Below the pieces are notes generated by a model. The model ran no database searches and was not told the origin of the DNA. It saw nothing but the letters and a program-made list of their open reading frames with translations. The position numbers were made by a program, and so were the translations under genes. A DNA stretch of 44,070 nucleotides from positions 1 through 44,070 of the forward strand of contig NZ_WWJT01000372.1 in the NCBI RefSeq assembly GCF_009865385.1, written 5' to 3'. Of the stretch, positions 7,709-16,829 are shown piece by piece. The first letter of the stretch is position 1. Every line of letters begins with the position of its first letter. The DNA comes from Streptomyces sp. SID486 (GTDB lineage Bacteria; Actinomycetota; Actinomycetes; Streptomycetales; Streptomycetaceae).

Positions 7709-8549
7709 GACGCAAGCACGGGAACGGAAGGATCTGGCGGAGGCCCTTCGAGGTCTCCGTCGCGCTTCCGGCCTCAGCGGCGAACGCCTGGCGTTGCGCT
7801 GCAACATGAGCCAAACGAAGATCAGCCGTATTGAGACCGGTCGTGCCCTGCCAACGGTCATCGATGTCGAGCGCATCCTCAAAGCGCTCGCCGTGCCTGA
7901 CGAGGTGGCCGACGAACTCCTTCGACTGGCACGCAGAGCCAATGTGGACTATGCATCCTGGCGTGCCTATGCGCGCGTCGGCCTCTATCACAAGCAAGCC
8001 GAGCTAAGGGCCCTTGAGTCTTCCTCGCGGGTGATGCGGCACTTCCTCCCAGCCATCCCCACAGGCCTGCTGCACGTGCGTGAGTACGCCGTCGAGACTC
8101 TTTCGCCCACGGTGACCAGTGACCCGGCCAGGGACGTCGCACGGGCCGTACAGGCCCGTATGGACCGTCAGGCCATCCTGGACGACCCATCGCGCTCGTT
8201 CTGGTTCCTGATGACCGAACAAGCCGTCAAGTGGCAACGGGCAAGCATCGAGGCCATGGCAGCCCAGTGCTCGCACATGGCCGAGATCAACAGGAAACCC
8301 AACGTCGCGATCGGGATAGTCCCACAGGGGGTGCACGTTCCCGGCACCCCTATGAACATCTTCGTGGTCTACGACGAACGCCTTGTAACCGTCGAACTTT
8401 TCTCCGGTGAAGTCGTATTGCGTGACCCGCGGGACATAACCCAGCACCTTAGTTTGTTCGAACTCTTCTGGTCGCACGCGTTGACTGGTGACGACGCTTC
8501 CGCCTTCCTGGAACAGGCAGCCGGCGGTTTTATGCGTCAACGTAACTAG
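7677..8549 (+). CDS. Scr1-family (DUF5753) helix-turn-helix regulator
   Basis: About 290 residues. An Xre-type helix-turn-helix spans about residues 18-75 (ALRGLRRASGLSGERLALRC, then MSQTKISRIETGRALPT), followed by the DUF5753 region of about 170 residues with the usual signs (a TGLLHVREYA segment, then VQARMDRQAIL and FVVYDERLVTVELFSGEVVL). Proteins of this WhiJ-like type are abundant in Streptomyces, often beside small DUF397 or DUF6879 genes, and have been likened to antitoxin-type regulators. The GTG at 7677 is the longest start; GTG 7692 is also possible and neither has a clear ribosome site. GC content and codon choice look less extreme than in the flanking operons, suggesting an accessory module. 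Confidence 0.85.
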   Translation: MPYRSVPIEPETQARERKDLAEALRGLRRASGLSGERLALRCNMSQTKISRIETGRALPTVIDVERILKALAVPDEVADELLRLARRANVDYASWRAYARVGLYHKQAELRALESSSRVMRHFLPAIPTGLLHVREYAVETLSPTVTSDPARDVARAVQARMDRQAILDDPSRSFWFLMTEQAVKWQRASIEAMAAQCSHMAEINRKPNVAIGIVPQGVHVPGTPMNIFVVYDERLVTVELFSGEVVLRDPRDITQHLSLFELFWSHALTGDDASAFLEQAAGGFMRQRN

Positions 8550-8587
8550 CTCTCCACGCGGGCTCTTTGAGACGCCATGATGGACTC

Positions 8588-8800
8588 ATGGAGAGTGAAC
8601 GGAAAAACGCGGGACCCGGAGGCATTCCCACTGAAGGGACGCATCTGTCCGAGTTGCCGTGCGAACCTTCGGCTATTCCCGGCTGCCCGACTTGCCTTTC
8701 CCATTCGGTCGCCAGGGAGAACGCTCGTTCCACGGGTGACTACAGCGCAGTGTCCGACAGCAACGTCAGGTTGCGCCAGCACCAGGCGGGGGCGCACTGA
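8588..8800 (+). CDS. Small CPTC-motif protein, unknown function
   Basis: 70 residues from ATG 8588. The middle has PCEPSAIPGCPTCLSHSV, a paired-cysteine motif, then RENARSTGDYSAVSDSNVRL and a His-containing end. Short proteins with this GC-x-x-C then GDYS-x-VSD-x-NVRLR layout recur in Streptomyces next to HTH regulator genes; no function is known to me. Its TGA stop shares a base with the ATG of the next gene (TGATG), showing translational coupling. It starts 38 bases after the HTH gene and probably belongs to the same transcript. No strong ribosome site is visible. Confidence 0.6.
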   Translation: MESERKNAGPGGIPTEGTHLSELPCEPSAIPGCPTCLSHSVARENARSTGDYSAVSDSNVRLRQHQAGAH

Positions 8801-9096
8801 TGGACATGCAGACGTGGCGGGACAGCCGCAGTCGCGCGGACAGAGCCACCAACGCACTCCGTGAAGCGCTGGCCGCTCTCGGCCTCCCTGAACGCATCCA
8901 GCGACACCTTCGACCGATGGTCACCCACCGGGGCGCACCGTTCGTACATGTGGGCATGCTCTCGGCCGAGCACGCCGAGCACGCCGAGCAGACAGCGGAA
9001 GCGCTCCGCTTCGCGTCCGAGGCGCGGAGCCTGGCGACCGCTTCTCAGGAAACCGGGCGTAGCTCGGATATCACGCGCCTGTCCCTCTCCCATTGA
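8800..9096 (+). CDS. Small helical protein coupled to the CPTC protein, unknown function
   Basis: 98 residues beginning at ATG 8800, which overlaps the preceding stop by one base. The first 35 residues form a charged helix (WRDSRSRADRATNALREALA), then a short strand region (VTHRGAPFVHVGMLSAE) and another helix rich in His, Ala and Glu. I do not recognise a family. It is last in the run of small genes beginning at 6974; 123 bases without a visible gene separate it from the next. Confidence 0.6.
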   Translation: MDMQTWRDSRSRADRATNALREALAALGLPERIQRHLRPMVTHRGAPFVHVGMLSAEHAEHAEQTAEALRFASEARSLATASQETGRSSDITRLSLSH

Positions 9097-9219
9097 CTCC
9101 CGCCCAATAGGCGGCGGACCGGCGGACCAAGCGGACCAAGCTGGAAGCGGCGGACAGCGACCGGCGCTGAGCACGCTTCGCGCCGACCGCTGGCACGGCA
9201 CCGAACGTCCCCCGCCAGA

Positions 9220-10329
9220 ATGAGCACGATGCAGATGAAATCCGGGTTCCGACGTATACACGCCGGGTGGTGCGCAGGGGCGTGCCTGCTGGCTCTGGCG
9301 CTTCTGGGGCTCGTGCTCCACGGCACCGGGGCCTTCGACGCGGGCAGTGACGACCGCTCACTGGACCGGGCCTGCGACGGCACCCTGGCCCAGGACGGGC
9401 TCCGGACGGCTCTGCACTCGTCACACCTGAGCGCCGACGACGAGGGCGACGGCGATTACCTGGCCGCCTGCAGCGTCCACAACTCGGCATCCGGCCCGCA
9501 GGGCAGCTCCCTGGAACTGAAGCTGCGCTGGAGCAGTGCGGCGGCCCCCTCCGGGACCCTCGCCTGGTACGACGAGGACTACAACGGGGTGAAGGCGCAG
9601 GCGGCCCCGCTCGGCCACGGCTGGTCCGGCGTCGTCAGGTACGACAGCGGCACCTATCAGGTCATGGTCGCGCTCGACTGCGTGAACCAGAAGAGCAAGG
9701 CTCTGGTTGCCTACGGTGACCTGCTCGGTACGGCGAACAGTGCGACTCTGGGCGGACTCGGCCGGGTGACCACCGAGACCGCCCAGAAGACAGCCGAGAA
9801 ATTCGGCTGCCAGGCGAAGACCGGCAAGCGGCTCACCGGCCTGTCCGCCGCACGGCTCGGCACGCCCGGCACGGCCAAGCCGCTGCGACAGGCCGAGGGC
9901 TCGTGCGTCGCGCTACGGGGTACGACGGCGGCCCGGAACGCCACTCCTGAGGTCATGGAGTACCCAGCGGATCCCGACGCTCCGCAGACCAACTGCTACC
10001 TGGTGACGAAGACCGGGAAGCCCGGCTACGGCCTGTACGCCTACTACGGTGCCGCCGCCAAGGACTTCCTCACGAGCGAGCGCGGCCACCTCAAGAAGGG
10101 TTACGGCCCCACCGGCAGCGACCGGGACTATGCCTGGGCCACCGCGACGTGCCCTCAGTCCGCGCAACCGGCGGTGTTCGTGCTGTACCACCTGTACGAC
10201 AGGGACACGGACAGCTATCCGGTCCCGCACCACTCCGCGACGTTCGCCGAATTCGCACTGAAGGCCTTCGCCGACCACGAAACGACGCAGCGCGGCTGCA
10301 CCGCCGTGCACATGATGTCCCGGGCATAG
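9220..10329 (+). CDS. Membrane-anchored or secreted protein of unknown function
   Basis: 369 residues from ATG 9220 (ATGs at 9229 and 9235 are alternatives). A basic N-terminus (KSGFRRIH) and one hydrophobic segment (residues 16-36) form a signal anchor or signal peptide. The rest is soluble, with about eight cysteines spread in pairs suited to extracellular disulfides (RACDGTL, LAACSVH, ALDCVNQ, FGCQAKT, GSCVALR, TNCYLV, ATCPQSA, RGCTAV). Two halves each contain a YGxLLG- or YG-like beta pattern, suggesting a duplicated domain. No catalytic motif is seen. The call rests on topology only. Confidence 0.7.
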   Translation: MSTMQMKSGFRRIHAGWCAGACLLALALLGLVLHGTGAFDAGSDDRSLDRACDGTLAQDGLRTALHSSHLSADDEGDGDYLAACSVHNSASGPQGSSLELKLRWSSAAAPSGTLAWYDEDYNGVKAQAAPLGHGWSGVVRYDSGTYQVMVALDCVNQKSKALVAYGDLLGTANSATLGGLGRVTTETAQKTAEKFGCQAKTGKRLTGLSAARLGTPGTAKPLRQAEGSCVALRGTTAARNATPEVMEYPADPDAPQTNCYLVTKTGKPGYGLYAYYGAAAKDFLTSERGHLKKGYGPTGSDRDYAWATATCPQSAQPAVFVLYHLYDRDTDSYPVPHHSATFAEFALKAFADHETTQRGCTAVHMMSRA

Positions 10330-10483
10330 AAAATCCGGCGGACGGTCACAGCCCTGGTTGAGCACCGCCTGATGGCAGCGGCGGCGGCGCTCTGCAGCCC
10401 CGCGGAGTTCCGCAAAGTCCCGCGCCGCAGGGGGTCCGCTCACCGCTCATCCCAGAACGAACCGGTTTCGGTACGGATGATCT
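10330..10483. other. Intergenic, no gene seen
   Basis: Part of a 317-base gap between the anchored protein and the oxidoreductase. Nothing is recognisable before the 9-bp repeat that follows. Confidence 0.6.
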
Positions 10484-10546
10484 GCAGACCCGGCAGACCC
10501 GGCAGACCCAGCAGACCCGGCAGATCCGGCAGGTCCGGCAGGCCCC
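10484..10546. repeat. 9-bp tandem repeat, seven units
   Basis: Seven direct units of GCAGACCCG with slow decay to GCAGGTCCG and GCAGGCCCC. It lies 27 bases upstream of the SigR-type promoter. The collagen-like peptide it would encode on the minus strand ([12 protein letters not shown]) is a by-product of the repeat. Confidence 0.85.
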
Positions 10547-10572
10547 GGGGCGGTTCTGGAGGGCCCGGTCGT

Positions 10573-10598
10573 GGAATAAGCGGGGACTCCCTCCTGTT
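10573..10598 (+). promoter_or_regulatory. SigR-type promoter, GGAAT-N18-GTT
   Basis: GGAAT at 10573-10577, exactly 18 bases, then GTT at 10596-10598. This matches the published consensus of the Streptomyces thiol-stress sigma factor SigR. The next start codon in the same direction, GTG 10647, is 48 bases downstream with AGGGAGG at 10633. Confidence 0.65.
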
Positions 10599-10646
10599 AA
10601 GGGTCGCAGGACAGAGCAAGGCGGCTCGGAACAGGGAGGCCATACC

Positions 10647-11722
<1,076 letters not shown>

Positions 11723-11744
<22 letters not shown>

Positions 11745-13531
11745 GTCTGCGTCCCCAGCAGCAGCTCGGAGATACGATCCGGCGGCACCGGGCGTGAGTA
11801 CAGCCAGCCCTGCCCGGTGTCGCAGCCGATCCGGCGCAGCCGGGTGGCCTGGGCCGAGGTCTCCACGCACTCCGCGGTGACCGTCAGCCCCAGCCGGTGC
11901 GCGAGCTGGATCATCGCCTCCACGATGACCTCGTCGGCCGGGTTCGGCACACCTCCCTTGGCGGCCTCCTCGTACTGGAAGCCCCGGACGAAGGAGCCGT
12001 CCAGCTTCAGGGTGGAGACCGGCAGGCGGCTGAGGTAGGCGAGGTTGGAGTAGCCGGTGCCGAAGTCGTCGATCGCGATGCGCACGCCCATGTCGCTGAG
12101 GGCCTGCAGGGCCTGGATCGGCCGCCCGGCGGAGCCCATCACCGCCGACTCGGTCAGTTCCAGCTGGAGCAGGTGCGGGGCGAGCCCGGTCTCGGCGAGG
12201 ATCTCCGCTACGTCGGCCACCAGGTCGGAGTCCCACACCTGGCGTACGGCCACGTTCACGCTGACGAAGATGGGCGGCTCGCCGGGGCGGTCCAGCTGCC
12301 AGCGGCGAGCCTGGCGGCAGGCGGTGGCGAGCGCCCAGCGGCCGAGCTGCACGATCGAGCCGTCCTCCTCGGCCAGTCCGATGAACCGATTCGGCGTCAG
12401 CGTGCCGAACTGCGGGTGGTGCCAGCGGATCAGGGCTTCGACGCCGTTGAGCCGGCCGTCCTCCATGGCCACCAGCGGCTGGTACTCGAGGGCGAACTCC
12501 CCGCGTTCGATGGCGGGCCGCAGCGTGGAGGACAGGGCCTGCCGGGTCATGCGGTGCGCGTTGCGCTCGGGGTCGAACAGCGTCCAGCGGCCCTTGCCGT
12601 CGGCCTTGGCCCAGTACAGGGTCGTGTCGGCCGCCTGCATCAGTCCCGTGGCCGTCGTACCGGCCGCGTGCCGCTCGACGACGCCGATGGACGCGGTCAG
12701 CGACAGCCGCTGCCCGGCCAGGTCGAAGGGCTCCTCCAGGGCCTTCAGCGCGGACTCGGCGAGGTCGGCGAGCTGTTCGGTGCCGGTGGAGTCCTCCACC
12801 AGCAGGGCGAACTCGTCGCCGCCGAGCCGGGCCACCAGAGGCGTGGCCGCGCGGGCGTAGCCGGTCCGGTCGGCGACGTGGGTCAGGCGTTCGGCCACGG
12901 CCGCGAGGAGGCGGTCGCCGAAGCGGTGGCCCAGGGTGTCGTTGACGGCCTTGAAGCCGTCGACGTCCAGGTAGCACAGGCCGATCCGGCCGGTGCCGCC
13001 CTGCTCGTACGCCCCCGCCTCCAGCGCGGCCGTGAGCCGCTCGAAGAACAGTGTGCGGTTGGGCAGCCGGGTCACCGGGTCGTGCATCTGCAAGTGCCGT
13101 AGCTGTGCCTGGAGTTCGCGGCGGGCGCTGATGTCCGCGACCGACAGCAGGACGCCCGGCTCGCCGCCGGCCAGCGGGGCGACGGTGACCCGGACCCACA
13201 CCGCGTGCCCCTCGGGGTGTTTCAGCCGGCGGGTGCAGCGCAGGCGGGCCTGGCGGCCGCTCAGCACCTCGCGGTAGGCGTGCCAGCCGCGGGCGTCCGA
13301 GGCCAGGTCCACCAGGTCGGCGGCGGACCGCCCGGTGAACGCGGCCGCGTCGGTGCCGAGCAGCTCCCCGAGGGCGGTGTTGGCGCTGACGACGAAGCCC
13401 TCGGGGGAGACGACCGCCATGGCGAGCGGGGCGGCCTCGAAGACACGGTGGTAGGTGGTGTAGTGACTGTCTGTGACGGCTGACCGGTCGAGGTCTGCCG
13501 CGGGCGTCGGCCCTTCGGACGTTCCGCTCAC
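11723..13531 (-). CDS. cdgA: PAS-GGDEF-EAL cyclic-di-GMP protein, CdgA-like
   Basis: 602 residues, cytoplasmic, start GTG 13531 with GGGAGCG upstream. A PAS domain lies at about 28-138, GGDEF at about 148-320 (GGDEF at 237-241; [11 protein letters not shown] at 188) and EAL at about 335-590 (VEALIRW 364-370, [43 protein letters not shown]). Both active sites look complete, so it could make and degrade c-di-GMP. The usual RxxD inhibitory site before GGDEF is replaced by RAAT, so product inhibition may be lost. Domain order equals that of the S. coelicolor developmental protein CdgA; the symbol is given on that basis and could be wrong because other PAS-GGDEF-EAL proteins exist (for example RmdA). 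It is divergent from the M6 protease. Confidence 0.85.
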
Positions 13532-13820
13532 CGCTCGCTCCCGCAGTGCACTCGATCTCTGTCCGTGCCGGAAAGTGTGCCGATCATAGAGGCTGGCCCC
13601 GGGCCCTTCCAGCCACTCTCCAGTGTCCCCGACCGAGCACAGGTTCCGACAGATCGTTTCTGCCCGCACCTGGACAGGTTCTTCGCACCCCCGACCAGTT
13701 GTGACGTTCCGTGAGCATTTCGGGGTGTCGGGCGCCGGAGCGCGCCGGCGCCCGAAGGGGGGCGCGCTCACTCTTCCGGTGCAGGCAAACAGGGCATAAA
13801 CCAATGAATACCAGCAATCT
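13532..13820. other. Divergent promoter region between cdgA-like and M6 protease genes
   Basis: About 320 bases separate the two divergent starts. No gene is seen. A long-spaced inverted repeat (ACCCCCGA near 13687 and TCGGGGT near 13720) frames the sequence GTTGTGACGTTCCGTGAG. I could not assign a clear -35/-10 pair or a BldD box. Confidence 0.4.
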
Positions 13821-13846
13821 GGTTGCGGATCCCGCGAACCGCAACC
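13821..13846 (+). promoter_or_regulatory. Perfect 8-bp hairpin directly before the M6 protease ribosome site
   Basis: GGTTGCGG, ten bases, then CCGCAACC, followed immediately by GGAGG and the ATG at 13854. It could be an operator or an RNA hairpin controlling translation of the protease. Confidence 0.5.
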
Positions 13847-13853
13847 GGAGGTC

Positions 13854-15113
13854 ATGTCCGTGCCCAAGCTGCGCAGCACCGCCGCCGTGTTCACCACGAT
13901 GTCGGCGCTCGCCGCGACCTCGATCCTCAGCGGCCCGTCCGCCGCCGAGCCCTTCTCGACGGCCCCGTGCGCCCTGCACCGCACCGAGGTCCACCATTCG
14001 GAGGGCGTGGACGCCTGGAACACCTCGTACACCCGTCCGACCGGCACGCTCGACGCCGTGCTGGTCTTCCTGTCCTTCCCGGACGCCGCCCCGCGCACCA
14101 CCCCCGCCGAACTGACGGCCGACCACTTCCCGGCCACCAGCACCTTCTACGCGCAGTCCTCCTACGGCAGGTTCACACTGCGCCCGCACCCGCTGAAGCA
14201 CTGGCTGCGCATGCCGCGCCCGTCGTCGTCGTACGCCATAAGGCGGGACTGGAGCGCCGAGGACCGGGCCGCCTACCTGCGGGACGCGTTCGCCGTGGCG
14301 GACAAGGAGGTCGACTTCTCGCGCTACCGGGTCGTGTACTTCGTCGCCGACCCGGACGCGCCCGGGGTGGACTCGGACGCCACCAAGGTGGTGAACCTCG
14401 ACTCGCCGCAGCGCCTGGACGGCACCGATGTCCGCCGGGTCGTCACGGTGTTCGAGCACCACCCGCCGGACCGGCTCGTCCTCGCCCACGAGACCGGCCA
14501 CGTCTTCGACCTGCCCGACCTCTACCACCGCCCGGTCGACGGCAAGGGCGACTGGGACACCTACGTCGGCGACTGGGACCTGATGGGCAGCCAGTTCGGC
14601 CTCTCGCCGGACCTGTTCGGCTGGCACAAGTGGAAGCTCGGCTGGCTGGATCCGCGCCAGGTGACGTGCGTACGGGGGGCCACGCCGACCCGCCTCACCC
14701 TGGAGCCGCTCGCCGCCGGGCCGGGGGTGCCGGTGCAGGGCACGGGGGGCGCGCCGGCCTTCGGTCTCGGCCACGGCACCAAGCTGGCCGTCGTCCGCAC
14801 GGGCCCGGACAGCGTCCTCGCCTTCGAGGCGCGCGGCGCGGCCGGCGGGGACCACGCGTCCTGCCGGCAGGGGATCCTGGTCTACCGGGTGCGCGGCGGA
14901 TCCGCGTCCGGCGACGGCCCGGTCCAGGTCGTGGACGCCCACCCGCACACCGAGGCGTGCTGGGAGAACTCGGTCTACCCGCCCCTCGCCGACGCACCGG
15001 TCTCCCTCGGGGAGAGCTTCACCGTGCCCGGGGAGGGCGTGAAGGTGGAGGCGGAGGGGCGTACGGCGTCGGGGGCGTGGACGGTGAAGATCACCCCGGG
15101 CGCCGACGGCTGA
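13854..15113 (+). CDS. Secreted M6-family zinc metalloprotease
   Basis: 419 residues, ATG start with GGAGGT directly upstream. A signal peptide covers residues 1-31 (hydrophobic 10-26, cut near PSAAE). The zinc motif HETGHVFDLPDLY begins at residue 212, with a met-turn-like YVGDWDLMGSQFG about 25 residues later; both are typical of immune-inhibitor-A-like M6 peptidases. The C-terminal third is beta-rich with few cysteines. It is exported and expected to cut proteins outside the cell. It is divergent from the c-di-GMP gene, with a hairpin right before the ribosome site, so its expression may be controlled after transcription. No prodomain boundary is obvious. Confidence 0.9.
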   Translation: MSVPKLRSTAAVFTTMSALAATSILSGPSAAEPFSTAPCALHRTEVHHSEGVDAWNTSYTRPTGTLDAVLVFLSFPDAAPRTTPAELTADHFPATSTFYAQSSYGRFTLRPHPLKHWLRMPRPSSSYAIRRDWSAEDRAAYLRDAFAVADKEVDFSRYRVVYFVADPDAPGVDSDATKVVNLDSPQRLDGTDVRRVVTVFEHHPPDRLVLAHETGHVFDLPDLYHRPVDGKGDWDTYVGDWDLMGSQFGLSPDLFGWHKWKLGWLDPRQVTCVRGATPTRLTLEPLAAGPGVPVQGTGGAPAFGLGHGTKLAVVRTGPDSVLAFEARGAAGGDHASCRQGILVYRVRGGSASGDGPVQVVDAHPHTEACWENSVYPPLADAPVSLGESFTVPGEGVKVEAEGRTASGAWTVKITPGADG

Positions 15114-15174
15114 CCTCCCGGCCGAGGCCGGACGCTGAGGACCGACGCCCGCCACCGCCCCTCGGCGGCCCGAC

Positions 15175-15287
15175 GCCCACGGTGCCGTCGCACGGCCGTC
15201 GCCCACGGTGCCGTCGCACGACCGTCGCCCACGGTGCCGTCACACGGCCGTCGCCCACGGTGCCGTCACACGGCCGTCGCCCACGGT
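15175..15287. repeat. 26-bp tandem repeat, four units plus partial
   Basis: Units start at 15175, 15201, 15227, 15253 and 15279 (GCCCACGGTGCCGTC, then a CACGGCCGTC part with G/A changes). It begins 61 bases after the M6 protease stop. No other gene is seen between 15114 and the tRNA at 15405. Confidence 0.9.
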
Positions 15288-15404
15288 GTCGGCCGGCTGG
15301 GGGTGCGGGTGGCGAGCCCCGCGACGCGCGGCGAAGCCGCACGGAAACAGAGATGGCGACCCCTGTCCGCGCTTTCGCGTGAACGTGGATCGCCATCGTC
15401 ATCG

Positions 15405-15478
15405 TGCGCCGCCAGGGACTCGAACCCCGGACCCGCTGATTAAGAGTCAGCTGCTCTAACCAACTGAGCTAGCGGCGC
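15405..15478 (-). tRNA. tRNA-Lys (CTT), copy 1
   Basis: 74 bases on the minus strand, identical to the copies at 25407 and 31641. GCGCCGC/GCGGCGC acceptor stem, a GGTTAG D-loop, anticodon loop CTCTTAA with anticodon CTT reading AAG, and GTTCGAG T-loop; CCA is not encoded. The 5' end overlaps the last ten bases of the gene at 15469-16050. A TAAGGT -10-like box (complement of 15494-15499) lies 15 bases upstream, the same spacing as the -10 of copy 3, so the promoter is inside that gene. Confidence 0.97.
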
Positions 15479-16050
15479 CTGCTGACGTCGTAGACCTTAG
15501 CATCCTGGTCGGCGGGAGGAAAAATCGAAATCCGTACGGCTGCCCGGGCGGCCCGGACGGCCGCCCAGAGCATGACCTCGGGGCCGGGCAGCCACGGGTG
15601 CCGGGTGTCGGGCGCGACCAGCCAGCGGGCGCCGCCGGGGCTGTCGGCGCCGGCGTCGTCGCCGGCCAGGGGCGGGACGGTCACGGCGTCCCCCGTGCCG
15701 TGGCACAGCAGTGGCGGCACCTCCTGCGCCCGCTGGCTCCCCCACTCCTCCCAGCCCAGCAGCGAGGGCAGCCGCTGGGCCGTGCCCGGGGCGGCGAAGA
15801 ACAGCGTCCGGCCCCGGAAGACCGCGACCGGGCCGGATCCCGCCCCCTCGCCCCACAGCCGGTCCAGCATCCTGCGACCGAACACCGCCGGGGCGCTCAC
15901 CACGTCGAAGACGGTGCCGCAGGGCAGGACGACCGGGGCGTCCGGGCGCTCCCGCCACAGGGCGAGGGTGCTCCGGGGGTGCGTTCCCGCCGAGGCGAGC
16001 CAGGCGACGCCGTCGGAGCTGGCACAGGTGACGTTCGGGGCGCTGCTCAT
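15469..16050 (-). CDS. Small Prim-Pol-like (DNA primase/polymerase N-terminal) protein
   Basis: 193 residues, ATG 16050. The pattern GVAWLASAGTHPRSTLALWR, then VVLPCGTVFDVVSAP and TVPPLAGDDAGADSPG resembles the short proteins annotated in Streptomyces as bifunctional DNA primase/polymerase, but the acidic catalytic residues of real Prim-Pol enzymes are not evident, so it may be a degenerate relative. The TAG stop lies inside the tRNA-Lys gene on the same strand: the final codons and stop are the first bases of the tRNA acceptor stem. No good ribosome site is visible before the start. Function is unknown. Confidence 0.6.
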   Translation of the reverse strand: MSSAPNVTCASSDGVAWLASAGTHPRSTLALWRERPDAPVVLPCGTVFDVVSAPAVFGRRMLDRLWGEGAGSGPVAVFRGRTLFFAAPGTAQRLPSLLGWEEWGSQRAQEVPPLLCHGTGDAVTVPPLAGDDAGADSPGGARWLVAPDTRHPWLPGPEVMLWAAVRAARAAVRISIFPPADQDAKVYDVSRRR

Positions 16051-16170
16051 GACATCTACATGTACAGGCGGTGAGCGGACCGTTCCCCTGAGTTGCGCAA
16101 ACGCGGGACAGGAGCGGGCGACGAGGAGTATCTTGCCCGCCTGGCATATGCCCCGGGCTGGCGCACGGCG

Positions 16171-16539
16171 CTACAGCGGGTCGGCGGACGTCCGCCCCTC
16201 CCCCTCGCCGCGCAGCAGGTCCCGCCCGAACTCGACCATCTTCTTCGCGTAGTCCTCGGTCCACTCCGCCCGGTCGGCGATGTCCGCCGGGGTGAGCCGG
16301 TCGAACCGGCGCGGGTCGGCCAGTTGGGCCGCCGCCATGGCCTGGTACTCCACGGCGCGGTCGGCCGCCGCGCGGAACGCCTGGGACAGCTCCGTCGCCC
16401 GGGCCAGCAGCTCCCGCGGGTCCTCGACCGACTCCAGGTCGAAGAAGTGCTCGGGATCGGAGGCCGCTTCCGCGGGCTCGAAGAGCAGGGGCGCGGGGCG
16501 TAGCCGCGGCTGGTCACGACGCGGCGTGGGCTCCGCCAT
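16171..16539 (-). CDS. Hypothetical 122-aa helical protein
   Basis: ATG 16539 with GGAGGA at good spacing. The N-terminus is Pro/Arg-rich (EPTPRRDQPRLRPAPLLFEP), followed by acidic helix regions (DPEHFFDLESVEDPRELLARATELSQ split by turns) and a C-terminal part with RFDRLTPADIADRAEWTEDYAKKMVEF. No membrane segment or signal is seen. I do not recognise a family. It stands 120 bases upstream of the Prim-Pol-like gene in the same direction. Confidence 0.65.
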   Translation of the reverse strand: MAEPTPRRDQPRLRPAPLLFEPAEAASDPEHFFDLESVEDPRELLARATELSQAFRAAADRAVEYQAMAAAQLADPRRFDRLTPADIADRAEWTEDYAKKMVEFGRDLLRGEGEGRTSADPL

Positions 16540-16611
16540 GTCTTCATTCCTCCTCGTACGGTTCGCCGGCACCGCTTTCGGGCGGGCCACCGTCCATTGT
16601 CCCGCGCCCGC

Positions 16612-16829
16612 GCAAGGGGACGTACGGCCGAAGCGGGCAAGGGGACGTACGGCCCGAAGCGGGCGGCCGGGCCGAAGCAGGCGGGCCGGGGCCGAAGCGG
16701 CGGGCCGGGACGGGCGGCCCGGCCGGGACGGGTGGCGCGGGACCGGGACGAGCGGCCCGGGGCCGAGGGGAGCGCGGAGCCGAGGGGAGCCCGGGGCCGA
16801 GGCGAGCCCGGGGCCGAGGGGCGCCCGGT
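16612..16829. repeat. Decaying tandem repeats (25 bp, then 17 bp x4) abutting a stop codon
   Basis: Two copies of a 25-bp unit (GCAAGGGGACGTACGGCC then GAAGCGG) start at 16612 and 16637 and decay into GCCGAAGCGGGC-like pieces. From 16762 four 17-bp units (GCCGAGGGGAGCCCGGG) run to 16829, the base before the complement of the stop codon of the gene at 16830. Confidence 0.8.

Noticed and set aside
10440..10640. Collagen-like Leu-Pro-Gly reading frame
   Set aside because: Produced by the 9-bp repeat; no start signal and it continues antisense through the oxidoreductase gene.
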